Part shown: piece after piece, positions 31,536-39,333 of the stretch | Layout: each line of letters opens with the position of its first letter | Position numbering within the stretch: the stretch's first letter is position 1 | Origin: Rhodospira trueperi | GTDB lineage: Bacteria > Pseudomonadota > Alphaproteobacteria > Rhodospirillales > Rhodospirillaceae | NCBI RefSeq assembly: GCF_900101965.1 | Contig: NZ_FNAP01000003.1 | Span: forward strand, 1 to 64,000 | Direction: 5' to 3' | DNA length: 64,000 nucleotides | The notes under the pieces: generated by a model | Databases searched by the model: none | Seen by the model: only the letters and a program-made list of their open reading frames with translations | Told to the model about the DNA's origin: nothing | Translations under genes and position numbers: made by a program

Positions 31536-31564
31536 GCAGATTGCACGACGCGCAGGCAATCTGC
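31536..31564. promoter_or_regulatory. Dyad GCAGATTGC-N11-GCAATCTGC, possible enhancer site
   Basis: Perfect 9-bp arms 11 bases apart. The centre is about 115-120 bases upstream of the candidate sigma-54 promoter for aapJ, the usual distance for an activator such as NtrC. The arms are not a clear NtrC consensus, so the bound protein is unknown. It is also about 80-105 bases upstream of the rpoH promoter. Confidence 0.4.
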
Positions 31565-31642
31565 CCGCACCGTAGGCACTTGCGGACCCGCTCCCGCCCC
31601 TCGAACGCAGCTTGAGGGCCAAGCCATCGCCGGGTCCCGACC

Positions 31643-31671
31643 TTGAAAACCGACCACGGTGCGCTTATACT
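31643..31671 (+). promoter_or_regulatory. Strong sigma-70-type promoter upstream of rpoH
   Basis: TTGAAA (31643-31648), a 17-base spacer and TATACT (31666-31671); each box matches 5 of 6. The -35 is embedded in CTTGAAA, the start of heat-shock-type boxes, so autoregulation by RpoH is possible. Transcription would start near 31678 and leave a leader of almost 390 bases before rpoH. Confidence 0.6.
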
Positions 31672-31771
31672 ATACGCGAGTCGGATGCTGCCCAGCGGGT
31701 CCGGTTCTTAGGGTGATCCCGACGGCCGCATGGTGCCGGGACCCTGTCATCGCTTCGCAGGAGGATGACCC

Positions 31772-31915
31772 ATGCTGAGACTTGAGACCCGGGACGGTCA
31801 CGTCCCCGATGTGACGCGCGGCACTGCCGGATCGGCGGATGCGGCGTTCAATCCCTCCTGGCATCGTTTGTGTGCGCCTGACGTCGCCGTGCGACGGAGC
31901 GAGGGCGCCTTGTAG
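31772..31915 (+). CDS. Possible 47-residue leader ORF in the rpoH transcript
   Basis: ATG 31772 is preceded by AGGAGGA at ideal spacing. The ORF begins MLRLETRDGHVPDV and ends ERSEGAL-like (RRSEGAL) before TAG. It has no recognised family and only average codon use. It lies between the strong promoter and rpoH, so translation here could influence rpoH expression. Coding status is uncertain. Confidence 0.3.
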   Translation: MLRLETRDGHVPDVTRGTAGSADAAFNPSWHRLCAPDVAVRRSEGAL

Positions 31916-32065
31916 CACCCGCGCGCACGGCCCGCGCCCGTGGGTGCGCGCCGTTTGACTCGCCCGCACGCCACGATACAGATCCCGACCCTGATCCCGC
32001 CGCCGTCTCCGCAAGGATGGAACCGGCCGGCGAGGACCACGGGTCCGCCGCCAGGAGACCCCGCG

Positions 32066-32995
32066 ATGACCGCGTCAACCCCCACCCTCTCGTCCCTGCC
32101 CGCCGTCTCGGAAGAAGGCGGCCTGGACCGCTATCTGCGCACCGTGCGCCAGTTTCCGATCCTCGCGCCGGAGGAGGAATACATGCTGGCGCGCCGCTTC
32201 CACGATCATGATGACCTGGAGGCCGCCCACACCCTGGTGACCAGTCACCTGCGTCTGGTGGCCAAAATCGCCATGGGTTACCGCCACTACGGCCTGCCGG
32301 TCGCCGACCTGGTGTCGGAGGGCAGCCTGGGCCTGATGCAGGCGGTCAAGAAGTTCGACCCGGAGAAGGGCTTCCGCCTCGCCACCTACGCCATGTGGTG
32401 GATCAAGGCGTCGATCCACGAGTACATCCTCAACAGCTGGTCGCTGGTGAAGATCGGTACCCTGTCGGCGCACAAGAAGGTGTTCTACAACCTCCGCAAG
32501 ATCAAGTCGCGCCTGGGCCTGCTCGACAATCGCGACCTGTCGCCCGACGAGGTGACCCTGATCGCCAGCGAACTCGGCGTCTCCGAGACCGACGTCACCA
32601 ATATGAGCCGGCGCATGGCCGCCCGCGACGGCTCGCTGAACCGCGTCGTCGGCGAGGACGGCGACATCGAGATGATGGACCTGCTGAAGGACGAGAGCCC
32701 CAACCAGGAAGAGATCCTGATGGAGCAGTCGGAGTCGGGCTATCGCATGGCGCTTCTGGATGGCGCCATGGACGGCCTGAACGACCGCGAGCGCGACGTC
32801 TTCACCCGGCGCCGTCTGGCCTCCGAGCCCGAGACCCTGGAGGACCTGGGCAAGGAATACGGTGTGTCGCGCGAGCGCGTGCGCCAGATCGAGAACCGCG
32901 CCTTCGAGAAGGTGCGCAAGGCCGTGTTGCGCAACGCGTCGGACAATAACCGTCGTGCCATGGAAACCCGCGAGGCCGCCATGGCGGGGGCGTAA
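32066..32995 (+). CDS. rpoH: Heat-shock sigma factor sigma-32
   Basis: RNA polymerase sigma factor RpoH, 309 residues. Region 2 has HLRLVAKIAMGYRHYGLPVADLVSEG and FRLATYAMWWIKASIHEYIL; the RpoH box is AHKKVFYNLRKIK (near 140); region 4 has LEDLGKEYGVSRERVRQIENRAFEKVR. It directs transcription of chaperone and protease genes under heat or envelope stress. I chose ATG 32066 with AGGAGA upstream; an in-frame ATG at 31940 would add 42 unconserved residues. It has its own promoter, a long leader and a hairpin at the end, so it is a single-gene unit. Confidence 0.95.
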   Translation: MTASTPTLSSLPAVSEEGGLDRYLRTVRQFPILAPEEEYMLARRFHDHDDLEAAHTLVTSHLRLVAKIAMGYRHYGLPVADLVSEGSLGLMQAVKKFDPEKGFRLATYAMWWIKASIHEYILNSWSLVKIGTLSAHKKVFYNLRKIKSRLGLLDNRDLSPDEVTLIASELGVSETDVTNMSRRMAARDGSLNRVVGEDGDIEMMDLLKDESPNQEEILMEQSESGYRMALLDGAMDGLNDRERDVFTRRRLASEPETLEDLGKEYGVSRERVRQIENRAFEKVRKAVLRNASDNNRRAMETREAAMAGA

Positions 32996-33004
32996 GGTCG
33001 ATCA

Positions 33005-33026
33005 GCGGGCGTCACGCGACGCCCGC
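33005..33026 (+). terminator. Hairpin after rpoH
   Basis: GCGGGCGTC (33005-33013), loop ACGC, GACGCCCGC (33018-33026): a perfect 9-bp stem just after the rpoH stop. No T-run follows. Confidence 0.55.
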
Positions 33027-33038
33027 CGAGCCGTCCCT

Positions 33039-33256
33039 ACTCCCCCTCCGCCACGATCCGGAAGACATCGTGGCAGCCCGTAGGTTGGGGTGAGCGGAGC
33101 GAACCCCAACGTCATTCGGTTCTGTGGGCCGGCTCCGTTGGGGTTCGGTGCCTCGCACCTCACCCCAACCTACAGCAAGGCGGCCGACGCACGCGAACCC
33201 ATCAAGCGGTTTCCGATCACTCCCCCTCCGCCACGATCCGGAAGACATCGTGGCAG
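33039..33256. repeat. 38-bp direct repeats flanking an inserted palindromic element
   Basis: The 38 bases at 33039-33076 recur exactly at 33219-33256, offset by 180. The right copy is the 3' end of the cytochrome c'-like gene; the left copy is a stranded duplicate still preceded by an in-frame TAG. Between them lies a palindromic element. This looks like insertion with duplication of the gene end. Confidence 0.8.
33080..33173. mobile_element. Composite palindromic repeat (GTAGGTTGGGGTGAG type)
   Basis: Outer arms GTAGGTTGGGGTGAG (33080-33094) and CTCACCCCAACCTAC (33159-33173) are perfect 15-bp complements. Inside are two smaller hairpins built from GTTGGGGT and ACCCCAAC (33084-33110 and about 33137-33168), giving a cloverleaf-like fold. 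No transposase is encoded. It is a REP/BIME-like element, probably mobilised in trans. Confidence 0.65.
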
Positions 33257-33813
33257 GCGCGGCAGGTGGCCGTGACCTCCTGAAGGCTGGACAGCAGGCC
33301 CGACACGGCGGCGGCGTCCGGATCGTCGCCCATGGCCCGCGCCGTGTCAGCGAAGCGCTGGCCGGCCTCGTGGAACCCCTGCCCCATCATCCGGAACGCC
33401 TCCGGCATGAAGCGGCCGAAGCCCATGCCGCGCCCCATGCCAGCGCCCTGGCCCCGACCCATGCCCCGCTCCATCATGCCGGGACCGCCCATCGCCTCCT
33501 GAACCTGCTGCTTGGCGCGGGCGATCTGCTCGGGCGTCATGCCCTGCTCCTCCATCGCCTCCCACATGCGGTGGCCGAAGTCCCACCGCACCTCGGCCAG
33601 AGCCGCAGCCGCGTCGTAGTTGCCCTCCGCCAATTCGAAGATCACATCATCCAGCGAGCGCATGTGCCCGCGCATTTCGGCCCGGAACGCCTCCGCGACC
33701 GGCGCCGGCAGGGTGACGACGGTGCGCGGGTCGGGCACGGTCTGCGCCGACGCGGCCGGGGCAAGCCCCAGCGTCACGAACGCGGCAAGGATGGTCGTGC
33801 GGTTAAGGATCAT
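33217..33813 (-). CDS. Cytochrome c'-type heme protein with Met/Gly-rich insert
   Basis: Exported protein of 198 residues. The signal peptide ends near 24 (AASA-QTV). The heme motif CRACH (Cys184, Cys187, His188) lies near the C-terminus, as in cytochrome c' and related four-helix cytochromes, which bind NO or serve in electron transfer. A Met/Gly/Arg-rich stretch (about 110-140; ERGMGRGQGAGMGRGMGFG) interrupts the helices and is unusual; metal binding is possible. The protein is longer than a standard cytochrome c' (about 125-150). GGGAGG precedes ATG 33813. The stop codon lies at the junction with an inserted palindromic element that duplicated the last 12 codons. Confidence 0.75.
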   Translation of the reverse strand: MILNRTTILAAFVTLGLAPAASAQTVPDPRTVVTLPAPVAEAFRAEMRGHMRSLDDVIFELAEGNYDAAAALAEVRWDFGHRMWEAMEEQGMTPEQIARAKQQVQEAMGGPGMMERGMGRGQGAGMGRGMGFGRFMPEAFRMMGQGFHEAGQRFADTARAMGDDPDAAAVSGLLSSLQEVTATCRACHDVFRIVAEGE

Positions 33814-34013
33814 GGCGCACCTCCCGGTCTCAAGGTTCCAGCGGTTCAACACGACCTGTCTATCGCAGAACGCCCTGCCCAGAAACCCCGCCGATCATGG
33901 TCCGACGCCGTCTTTCGGACACTCTTCCTCTTCACCCTGTCGGGCAGTAGGGTATGCTGGCCTGCCAGACACTGCGGGTTAGGGCACCCAAGCCGATGCA
34001 TGGGGAATGATCA

Positions 34014-35519
34014 ATGAACATGATAACGCGCTGGCTCCTGTCGCTCGCCCTGTGCTGCGGAGGCCCGGTCGGGCTCGCCCAGGCCCAGGACATTGATTTC
34101 GGCGATGATTCCAGTGAATACGCCAATGACGGCGAGTGCGACGACCCGCGCTTCCAGGGGCCGGGCATGACCGGCACGATTCTGCTCGACAGCGATATCC
34201 GTGCCGATGCCACCGACTGCCGCACCGCGTTCGAACGCGGCATGCTGTGGCTGAGGGAAGACGCGCCAACCACGCCCCAATCCGCTGGCGACATCGATTT
34301 CGGCGACGATTCCAGCGGGTTCGCCCGTGACGGCGAGTGCGACGACCCGCGCTTCGAGGGGCCGGCCATGGCGGCGGGCACCCTGCTCGACAGCGACACC
34401 CGCGCCGACGCCACCGACTGCCGCAGCGCGTTCGAGCGCGGCGCGGTCTGGTTGAAGGGGAACGCGCCGAACGAACCGATCATCGTCGATGGCATCGACT
34501 TCGGCACCGACTCGGGATCGTACACATGGGACGATGAATGCGACGATCCCCGGTTCGAGGGGGCGGGCATGACGGCCTCCGTCCTGTCCGACGACAACAT
34601 CAAGGCCGATGCCACGGACTGCGCCGGCGCCTATCAGGCTGGAAACCTGAGGATGCGCGGAGATGGGCCGGCGGGGCCGGTCGTGGTGGACGGCATCGAC
34701 TTCGGGTTCGACAACAGCCCCTATTCACGCGACGGCGAATGTGACGATCCGCGCTTCGAGGGCATGGGCATGACGGGCTCGACCTTGTACGACGCCAACA
34801 TCAAGGCCGACGCCACGGATTGCCTTCAGGCGTACAGGGCCGGGTCCCTCACGCTGACACCCTACGAGCCGGGCAGCCCCGTCGTCGTCGACGGCATCGA
34901 CTTCGGGCTCGACACCAGCCCCTTCGCCCGCGACGGAGAGTGCGACGATCCGCGCTTCGAGGGCATGGGCATGACGGCGGCAAAACTGTTCGACAGCAGC
35001 ACCCGGGCCGACGCCAGTGACTGCGTCGGCGCCTACCGGGCCGGCAATCTGGCCATGCGGGGCGAGGGAACGGCCGGCCCGGTCGTGGTCGACGGCATCG
35101 ACTTCGGCGTCGACTCCAGCCCCTATTCCCGCGACGGCGAATGCGACGATCCGCGCTTCGAGGGGTCGGGCATGACGGACTCCACCCTTTACGACAGCAA
35201 CATCAAGGCCGACGCCACGGATTGCCGCGAAGCCTACCAGTCCGGTGCCCTCACACCCCGAGACTACGAGCCGGGCCGCCCGCTTGTGGTCGATGGCATC
35301 GACTTCGGTCAGGATTCCGGCGTGTATGCCCGTGACGGCGAGTGCGACGATCCACGCTTTGAGGGACCGGGCATGACGTCGGCGAAGCTGTACGAAGGCA
35401 ACATCCAGGCCGATGCCAGTGACTGCGCCAGCGCCTACCGGAACGGGGCGGTGCAGCTCAGGGCGACGGGCGGCGGCCAGACCGAGCCCTCGGGCAAGCG
35501 CCGCGACTCAAAAGGCTGA
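34014..35519 (+). CDS. Exported protein of seven tandem ECDDPRF repeats
   Basis: Protein of 501 residues with a signal peptide (about 1-24, ending AQA-QDI) and then seven tandem units of about 65-68 residues. Each starts IDFG-D, contains ECDDPRFEG-GMT and ends with ADATDC-AY--G. Every repeat keeps two cysteines (ECDD and TDC) and many Asp/Glu, so a disulfide and calcium binding are plausible. The short motif occurs singly in other alphaproteobacterial exported proteins, role unknown. Units 3-4 and 5-6 share alternating linkers (TPYEPG in 4, PRDYEPG in 6), which suggests duplication of a two-unit block. The 3' end overlaps the convergent choV gene by 12 bases. Confidence 0.85.
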   Translation: MNMITRWLLSLALCCGGPVGLAQAQDIDFGDDSSEYANDGECDDPRFQGPGMTGTILLDSDIRADATDCRTAFERGMLWLREDAPTTPQSAGDIDFGDDSSGFARDGECDDPRFEGPAMAAGTLLDSDTRADATDCRSAFERGAVWLKGNAPNEPIIVDGIDFGTDSGSYTWDDECDDPRFEGAGMTASVLSDDNIKADATDCAGAYQAGNLRMRGDGPAGPVVVDGIDFGFDNSPYSRDGECDDPRFEGMGMTGSTLYDANIKADATDCLQAYRAGSLTLTPYEPGSPVVVDGIDFGLDTSPFARDGECDDPRFEGMGMTAAKLFDSSTRADASDCVGAYRAGNLAMRGEGTAGPVVVDGIDFGVDSSPYSRDGECDDPRFEGSGMTDSTLYDSNIKADATDCREAYQSGALTPRDYEPGRPLVVDGIDFGQDSGVYARDGECDDPRFEGPGMTSAKLYEGNIQADASDCASAYRNGAVQLRATGGGQTEPSGKRRDSKG

Positions 35520-36590
35520 GGCGCCGGCCCCCGGCCCGTTCGTGCCGCCGGTCGTTCCGGGCCGTTCGATGGCCCGCAGGATCTCGGGCAGCCCGACGGA
35601 GCCCACGATCCCCTCCCCCGCCCGTTCCACCGGACGGCGGGCGGAGGGATCGTCGTGGAACCCGGTCAGAGCCTCCTCCAGCGTGGTCTGGGCCGACAGC
35701 GCCGGCCCCCGCGCCCCGTCCGTCGCCGCCGACATCACCGCCTTGACCCGCAGCACACGAGCGCGGTTGATGTCCTTGACGAAGTCGGCGATGTAGGCGT
35801 CGGCTGGATGCATGACGATCTCGGGCGTGGTGCCCTCCTGGATCACCCGCCCGTCGCGCAGGATGGCGATGCGATCACCCAGGCGCAACGCCTCGTCCAG
35901 GTCGTGTGTAATGAACACGATGGTCTTTTTCAGATCGGCCTGAAGGCGCAGCAGCATGTCCTGCATGTCGGTGCGGATCAGCGGATCCAGTGCCGAGAAC
36001 GCCTCGTCCATCAGCATGATGTCGGAATCGGTGGCCAGCGCGCGGGCCAGCCCGACCCGCTGTTGCATGCCGCCGGACAGGGCGGCCGGATAGCGGTCCT
36101 CGAACCCGGTCAGGCCGACGCGCTCGATCCAGGCCCGGGCCTTCTCCTCCGCCCCAGCGCGGCTCAGGCCCCGCACCCGCAGCCCGTAGGCGACGTTGCC
36201 CAGCACCGTCCGGTGGGGATGCAGGGCGAAGCGCTGAAACACCATGCTGGCGCGGTGGCGGCGGAAGTTTCGCAGATCCCGCCCGTTCAGCCGCGTCACT
36301 TCGATGTCCTCGACCCGGATCGAGCCGGCGGTCGGGTCGATCAGGCGGTTGAGGTGGCGGATCAGGGTGGACTTGCCCGAGCCGGACAAGCCCATGACCA
36401 CATGCACGTCGCCCGCGCGAACGTCCATGTTGATGGCGTCGAGGCCGAGAACGTGGCCGTGCGCCTCCAGCAGGTCGGTCTTGCCCACGCCGTCGCGCAC
36501 CAGCGGCAGCACGGCGGCCGGGTTGGGGCCGAAGATCTTGTACAGGTCCCGGATGACGATCTTGGCGCTGGCGCGGTCAGCGGGACTCAT
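35508..36590 (-). CDS. choV: ATPase of a choline/glycine-betaine ABC transporter
   Basis: ABC ATPase of 360 residues in the ProV/ChoV family. Walker A is GLSGSGKST, the Q-loop region is VFQRFALHPHRTV, the signature is LSGGMQQRVGLARAL, and Walker B is IMLMDEAFSALDP. The long N-terminal extension mentioning the substrate operon (KIFGPNP) and the C-terminal tail (partly degenerate CBS-like region, about 270-350) are typical. AGAGGT precedes ATG 36590, and the gene overlaps the permease gene by 14 bases. It powers uptake of choline or betaine for osmoprotection or catabolism. Confidence 0.9.
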   Translation of the reverse strand: MSPADRASAKIVIRDLYKIFGPNPAAVLPLVRDGVGKTDLLEAHGHVLGLDAINMDVRAGDVHVVMGLSGSGKSTLIRHLNRLIDPTAGSIRVEDIEVTRLNGRDLRNFRRHRASMVFQRFALHPHRTVLGNVAYGLRVRGLSRAGAEEKARAWIERVGLTGFEDRYPAALSGGMQQRVGLARALATDSDIMLMDEAFSALDPLIRTDMQDMLLRLQADLKKTIVFITHDLDEALRLGDRIAILRDGRVIQEGTTPEIVMHPADAYIADFVKDINRARVLRVKAVMSAATDGARGPALSAQTTLEEALTGFHDDPSARRPVERAGEGIVGSVGLPEILRAIERPGTTGGTNGPGAGASAF

Positions 36591-37470
36591 CGCGGTACCT
36601 CTGCATCCGGCGGCCGTAGGACTGGGTGACGCGGTCGAACAGGATGGCCAGCAGCACCACGGCCAACCCGTTGAGCAGGCCCATGGCGAAATACTGGTTG
36701 GTGACCGCGCGCAGCACCGGCTGGCCCAGGCCCTTGACCCCGATCATCGAGGCCACCACGACCATGGCCAGCGCCATCATGATGGTCTGGTTGATGCCGG
36801 CCATGATGTTGGGCATGGCCAGCGGCACCTGCACGCCCCACAGCCGTTGCCACGGGCTGGCGCCGAAGGCGTCGGTGGCCTCCAGCACCTCCTTGTCCAC
36901 CAGCCGAATCCCCAGATCGGTCAGGCGGATCACCGGTGGAATGGCGTAGATCACCACCGCCAGCAACCCCGGCACCTTGCCCAGGCCCAGCAGCATGACC
37001 ACCGGGATCAGGTAGACGAAGCTGGGCATGGTCTGCATGATGTCGAGCACCGGCACCACGCCGGCCTTCATGCGGTCGGAGCGGGACATGAGGATCCCGG
37101 TGGGAATGCCCACGACCACGGCGATCAGGGTGCAGACCGAGATCATGGCCATGGTGCGCATGGTGTCTTCCCACATGCCCATGACGCCGATGGCCAGGAA
37201 CGAGGCGACCACGAGGGCTGGCAGTTTCCAGCCCCGGCTGGCGCCCCAGGCCAGCGCGGCGACGGCCAGAATCACCAGCCACCAGGGCGCGCCGAGCATG
37301 AGGTGCTCGAACCACACCATGAACCGCAGCAGGGGATCGAACGCGTCCTCGATGGTCGCGCCGTAGGTGCGGGTGAAGGACAGATAGGCGTCGTCGACCG
37401 CGCGGTTGAAGGCGCGCAGCGTCGACTCATCCAGCGCCGGAAAGTCGATCAGCCAGTTGGGCTCGGCCAT
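36577..37470 (-). CDS. choW: Permease of a choline/glycine-betaine ABC transporter
   Basis: Membrane protein of 297 residues in the ProW/ChoW family. It has an N-terminal periplasmic or amphipathic start, then about six membrane segments. Family phrases are GILMSRSDRMKAGVVPVLDIMQTMPSFVYLIPVVMLLGLGKVPG, shortened here to MQTMPSFVYLIP, and the EAA loop EATDAFGASPWQRLWGVQVP. It ends GRRMQRYRDESR. The start at 37470 (MAEPNW) begins the conserved part; the open frame reaches 37560 through the palindromic element. Middle gene of choXWV. Confidence 0.9.
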   Translation of the reverse strand: MAEPNWLIDFPALDESTLRAFNRAVDDAYLSFTRTYGATIEDAFDPLLRFMVWFEHLMLGAPWWLVILAVAALAWGASRGWKLPALVVASFLAIGVMGMWEDTMRTMAMISVCTLIAVVVGIPTGILMSRSDRMKAGVVPVLDIMQTMPSFVYLIPVVMLLGLGKVPGLLAVVIYAIPPVIRLTDLGIRLVDKEVLEATDAFGASPWQRLWGVQVPLAMPNIMAGINQTIMMALAMVVVASMIGVKGLGQPVLRAVTNQYFAMGLLNGLAVVLLAILFDRVTQSYGRRMQRYRDESR

Positions 37471-37525
37471 GGGTGGGGAGGCTCCCGCGCGAAGCTTCAG
37501 TGCCGGACGGGCCGGCAACGGAACT

Positions 37526-37600
37526 CGTAGGGCGGGTGACCGACGGTCACCCGCCGCCACGCGGTCTCACGGCGGCTGTCCGTGGGCCAGCCGCCCTACG
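37526..37600. repeat. Composite palindromic repeat (CGTAGGGCGG type)
   Basis: Outer arms CGTAGGGCGG (37526-37535) and CCGCCCTACG (37591-37600) are exact complements. Inside are two hairpins: GGCGGGTGACC-GAC-GGTCACCCGCC (37531-37555) and GGCGGCTG with CAGCCGCC (37571-37595). This is the same cloverleaf plan as the element at 33.1 kb but with different sequence. It lies between choX and choW and may act as an mRNA stabiliser or attenuator there. Confidence 0.7.
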
Positions 37601-37613
37601 GATCAACCCGGAC

Positions 37614-38621
37614 CTACAACGCCGCCTTGACCTTCTCGGCGACGTCGGCGGGTACCCATTCGGTCCACACCTCAGGATAGGTCTTAAGGAAGTGCAGGGC
37701 CGCGCCCTCGGCGGTGGCCTGGCTCTCCTCCTGCCACGCCAGCACCTTGTTGATGACGGCGTTGGGCACCGACAAGCTGGAGACAAACGCGTACGCCGCC
37801 GGGGCACGCTCCACGAACGGCGTCGCGGCCAGCGTCAGGATGTCGGAGTGCGGGTAGGTGTTCGGTTGCGGGTCCTGGCAGTCCCGGCTGGTCACGCAGT
37901 CCCAGGTTTCCGGGTCGTGGTCCATGCCGCCGACCATGACCATGTCGTATCGGCCCAGAACGGCCGTCGGCCCGTAGTAGTACGTGAAGATCGGCTCGCG
38001 CCGCTCGTAGGCCTTGGCGATGGCCCCGGCCAGCCCCGGCCCGGAGCCGGGATCGAACACCGTGAAGCCGGCCTCGTCCAGGCCATAGGCGCGAATCAGG
38101 TTTTCGTTGACGATCTGGCACTGCCAGCCGGCCGGGCAGGAATAGAAGCGACCCTTGCCCGGCTCCTCGGGGTCCGGGAACAGGTCCGGGTTGGCGCGGA
38201 TGCCGTCGATGGTCGCGAGTTCGGGATGCTCCTCGACCATGTAGGACGGCACGAACCAACCTTCCTGACCGCCGTCCTCCAGGGTGTGGGTGGCGATGAC
38301 CACCGTGCCTTCGTCCACCGCCTTGCCGATCACCTCCTGGTGGGCGTTGGGCCAGATCTCGGGGGCGAGATCCGGTTCGCCCTTCTCGGTCATCGAGGTG
38401 ATGGTCGGCACCGTGTCGCCGGGAACCAGTTCGGCATCGCAACCGAAGCCCTCGGCAAGGATCGTTTTCTGGATGTGGGCCAGCGTGGCGGCCGAGTTCC
38501 AGCTCATCTCCGCGATGGTGACCCGGCCGCACGCGTCGGCGGCCCGGGCGGTGGAGGGCATGGCCGCAACGGCGACCGACGACGCCAGCAGCGCGGCGGC
38601 GCCCGCGAACAGCGTGTTCAT
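37614..38621 (-). CDS. choX: Choline/glycine-betaine-binding periplasmic protein
   Basis: Binding protein of 335 residues in the ProX/OpuAC family. The signal peptide ends near 28 (ARA-ADA). The ligand pocket family phrases are EMSWNSAATLAH near 40, DLAPEIWPN, GWFVPSYMVEEHPEL and TYYYGPTAVLGRYDMV. Cysteine pairs (CPAGWQC; CVTSRDC) are consistent with disulfides. First gene of choXWV; it is separated from choW by a composite palindromic repeat. Choline, carnitine or betaine are all possible ligands; choline is the best guess from resemblance. Confidence 0.85.
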   Translation of the reverse strand: MNTLFAGAAALLASSVAVAAMPSTARAADACGRVTIAEMSWNSAATLAHIQKTILAEGFGCDAELVPGDTVPTITSMTEKGEPDLAPEIWPNAHQEVIGKAVDEGTVVIATHTLEDGGQEGWFVPSYMVEEHPELATIDGIRANPDLFPDPEEPGKGRFYSCPAGWQCQIVNENLIRAYGLDEAGFTVFDPGSGPGLAGAIAKAYERREPIFTYYYGPTAVLGRYDMVMVGGMDHDPETWDCVTSRDCQDPQPNTYPHSDILTLAATPFVERAPAAYAFVSSLSVPNAVINKVLAWQEESQATAEGAALHFLKTYPEVWTEWVPADVAEKVKAAL

Positions 38622-38860
38622 GTTGAGATCGTCCCTGTTCCGGTGGAGCCTGGGGTGCGTCGGAGGCGGACGGGGGGATCGGAGAGGCGGCCCCAGGGTG
38701 CGGGCCGGATCCAAGGTTGTGCGGTGGTGCCCGCCGGTTGCTCCGTCGGGCTTGCCGGTCCCCCACAAGCTTGAGGAAAGCCTAACCGTCCCGACCCGCC
38801 GCTGCCAACCCCGGATGTCGTCGTGGTGCGACCCAAACCCCGTCTCGGGTCCGCCGGAGG

Positions 38861-39220
38861 CTATTTCTTCTCTTCCTGTGCCGCCACGAACTGGTCGTAG
38901 GCCTCCAGCGTCATGGCGCCGTAGACCGAAGACGGGCCGCCGCCCATGTACACGGACATACCGATGGTCTCCAGGATCTCCTCGCGGGTAGCGCCGTGGC
39001 GCACCGCCGTGCGGACGTGGAAGGCCACGCAGCCGTCGCAGCGCATGGCGATGGCGATGCCGATGGCGATCAGTTCCTTGGTTTTGGGATCGATGGCGCC
39101 GTCGGTGGTGGCGGCGGCAGCCAGCTTGGAGAAGGCGCCCCAGGTTTCGGGAATCCCCTTGCGGCAGTCCTGCATGGCGCCGGACAGGTCTTTGGTATAT
39201 TGCGGCCAATCCTTGTACAT
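38861..39220 (-). CDS. AhpD-like carboxymuconolactone-decarboxylase-family protein
   Basis: Small protein of 119 residues with the AhpD/CMD fold. The redox motif is RCDGCVAFHVR, with Cys61, Cys64 and His68, which gives an alkylhydroperoxidase-like active site. The rest of the family pattern (LIAIGIAIAMRC and HGATREEILETIG) is intact. It may reduce peroxides or act on an unknown small molecule. AGGAGA precedes ATG 39220. It stands alone between choX and mtgA, with no peroxiredoxin (AhpC) gene near. Confidence 0.85.
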   Translation of the reverse strand: MYKDWPQYTKDLSGAMQDCRKGIPETWGAFSKLAAAATTDGAIDPKTKELIAIGIAIAMRCDGCVAFHVRTAVRHGATREEILETIGMSVYMGGGPSSVYGAMTLEAYDQFVAAQEEKK

Positions 39221-39333
39221 CGTGCGGTCTCCTGTGTCGGAACAAACGGCGGATACACGGCGCTCCACCGCACCACCGGTATATTTGAAGGCGCTAATGT
39301 AACGCCCTGACCCAGACGGGTCCAGTCCGTGGA

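Larger units (their letters stand above)
31252..32065. other. Divergent control region between the aap operon and rpoH
   Basis: About 810 bases without a certain gene. It holds a candidate sigma-54 promoter facing aapJ (31425-31440), the palindrome TTAAGT-A-ACTTAA (31449-31461), a 9-bp dyad (31536-31564), a strong sigma-70-type promoter facing rpoH (31643-31671) and a short leader ORF (31772-31915). These are listed separately. Confidence 0.6.

Noticed and set aside
34014-35519. Possible CRISPR-like or satellite DNA repeat array
   Set aside because: The repeats are about 200 bases, keep the reading frame, and vary mostly at the synonymous and surface positions. They are protein repeats within a gene.
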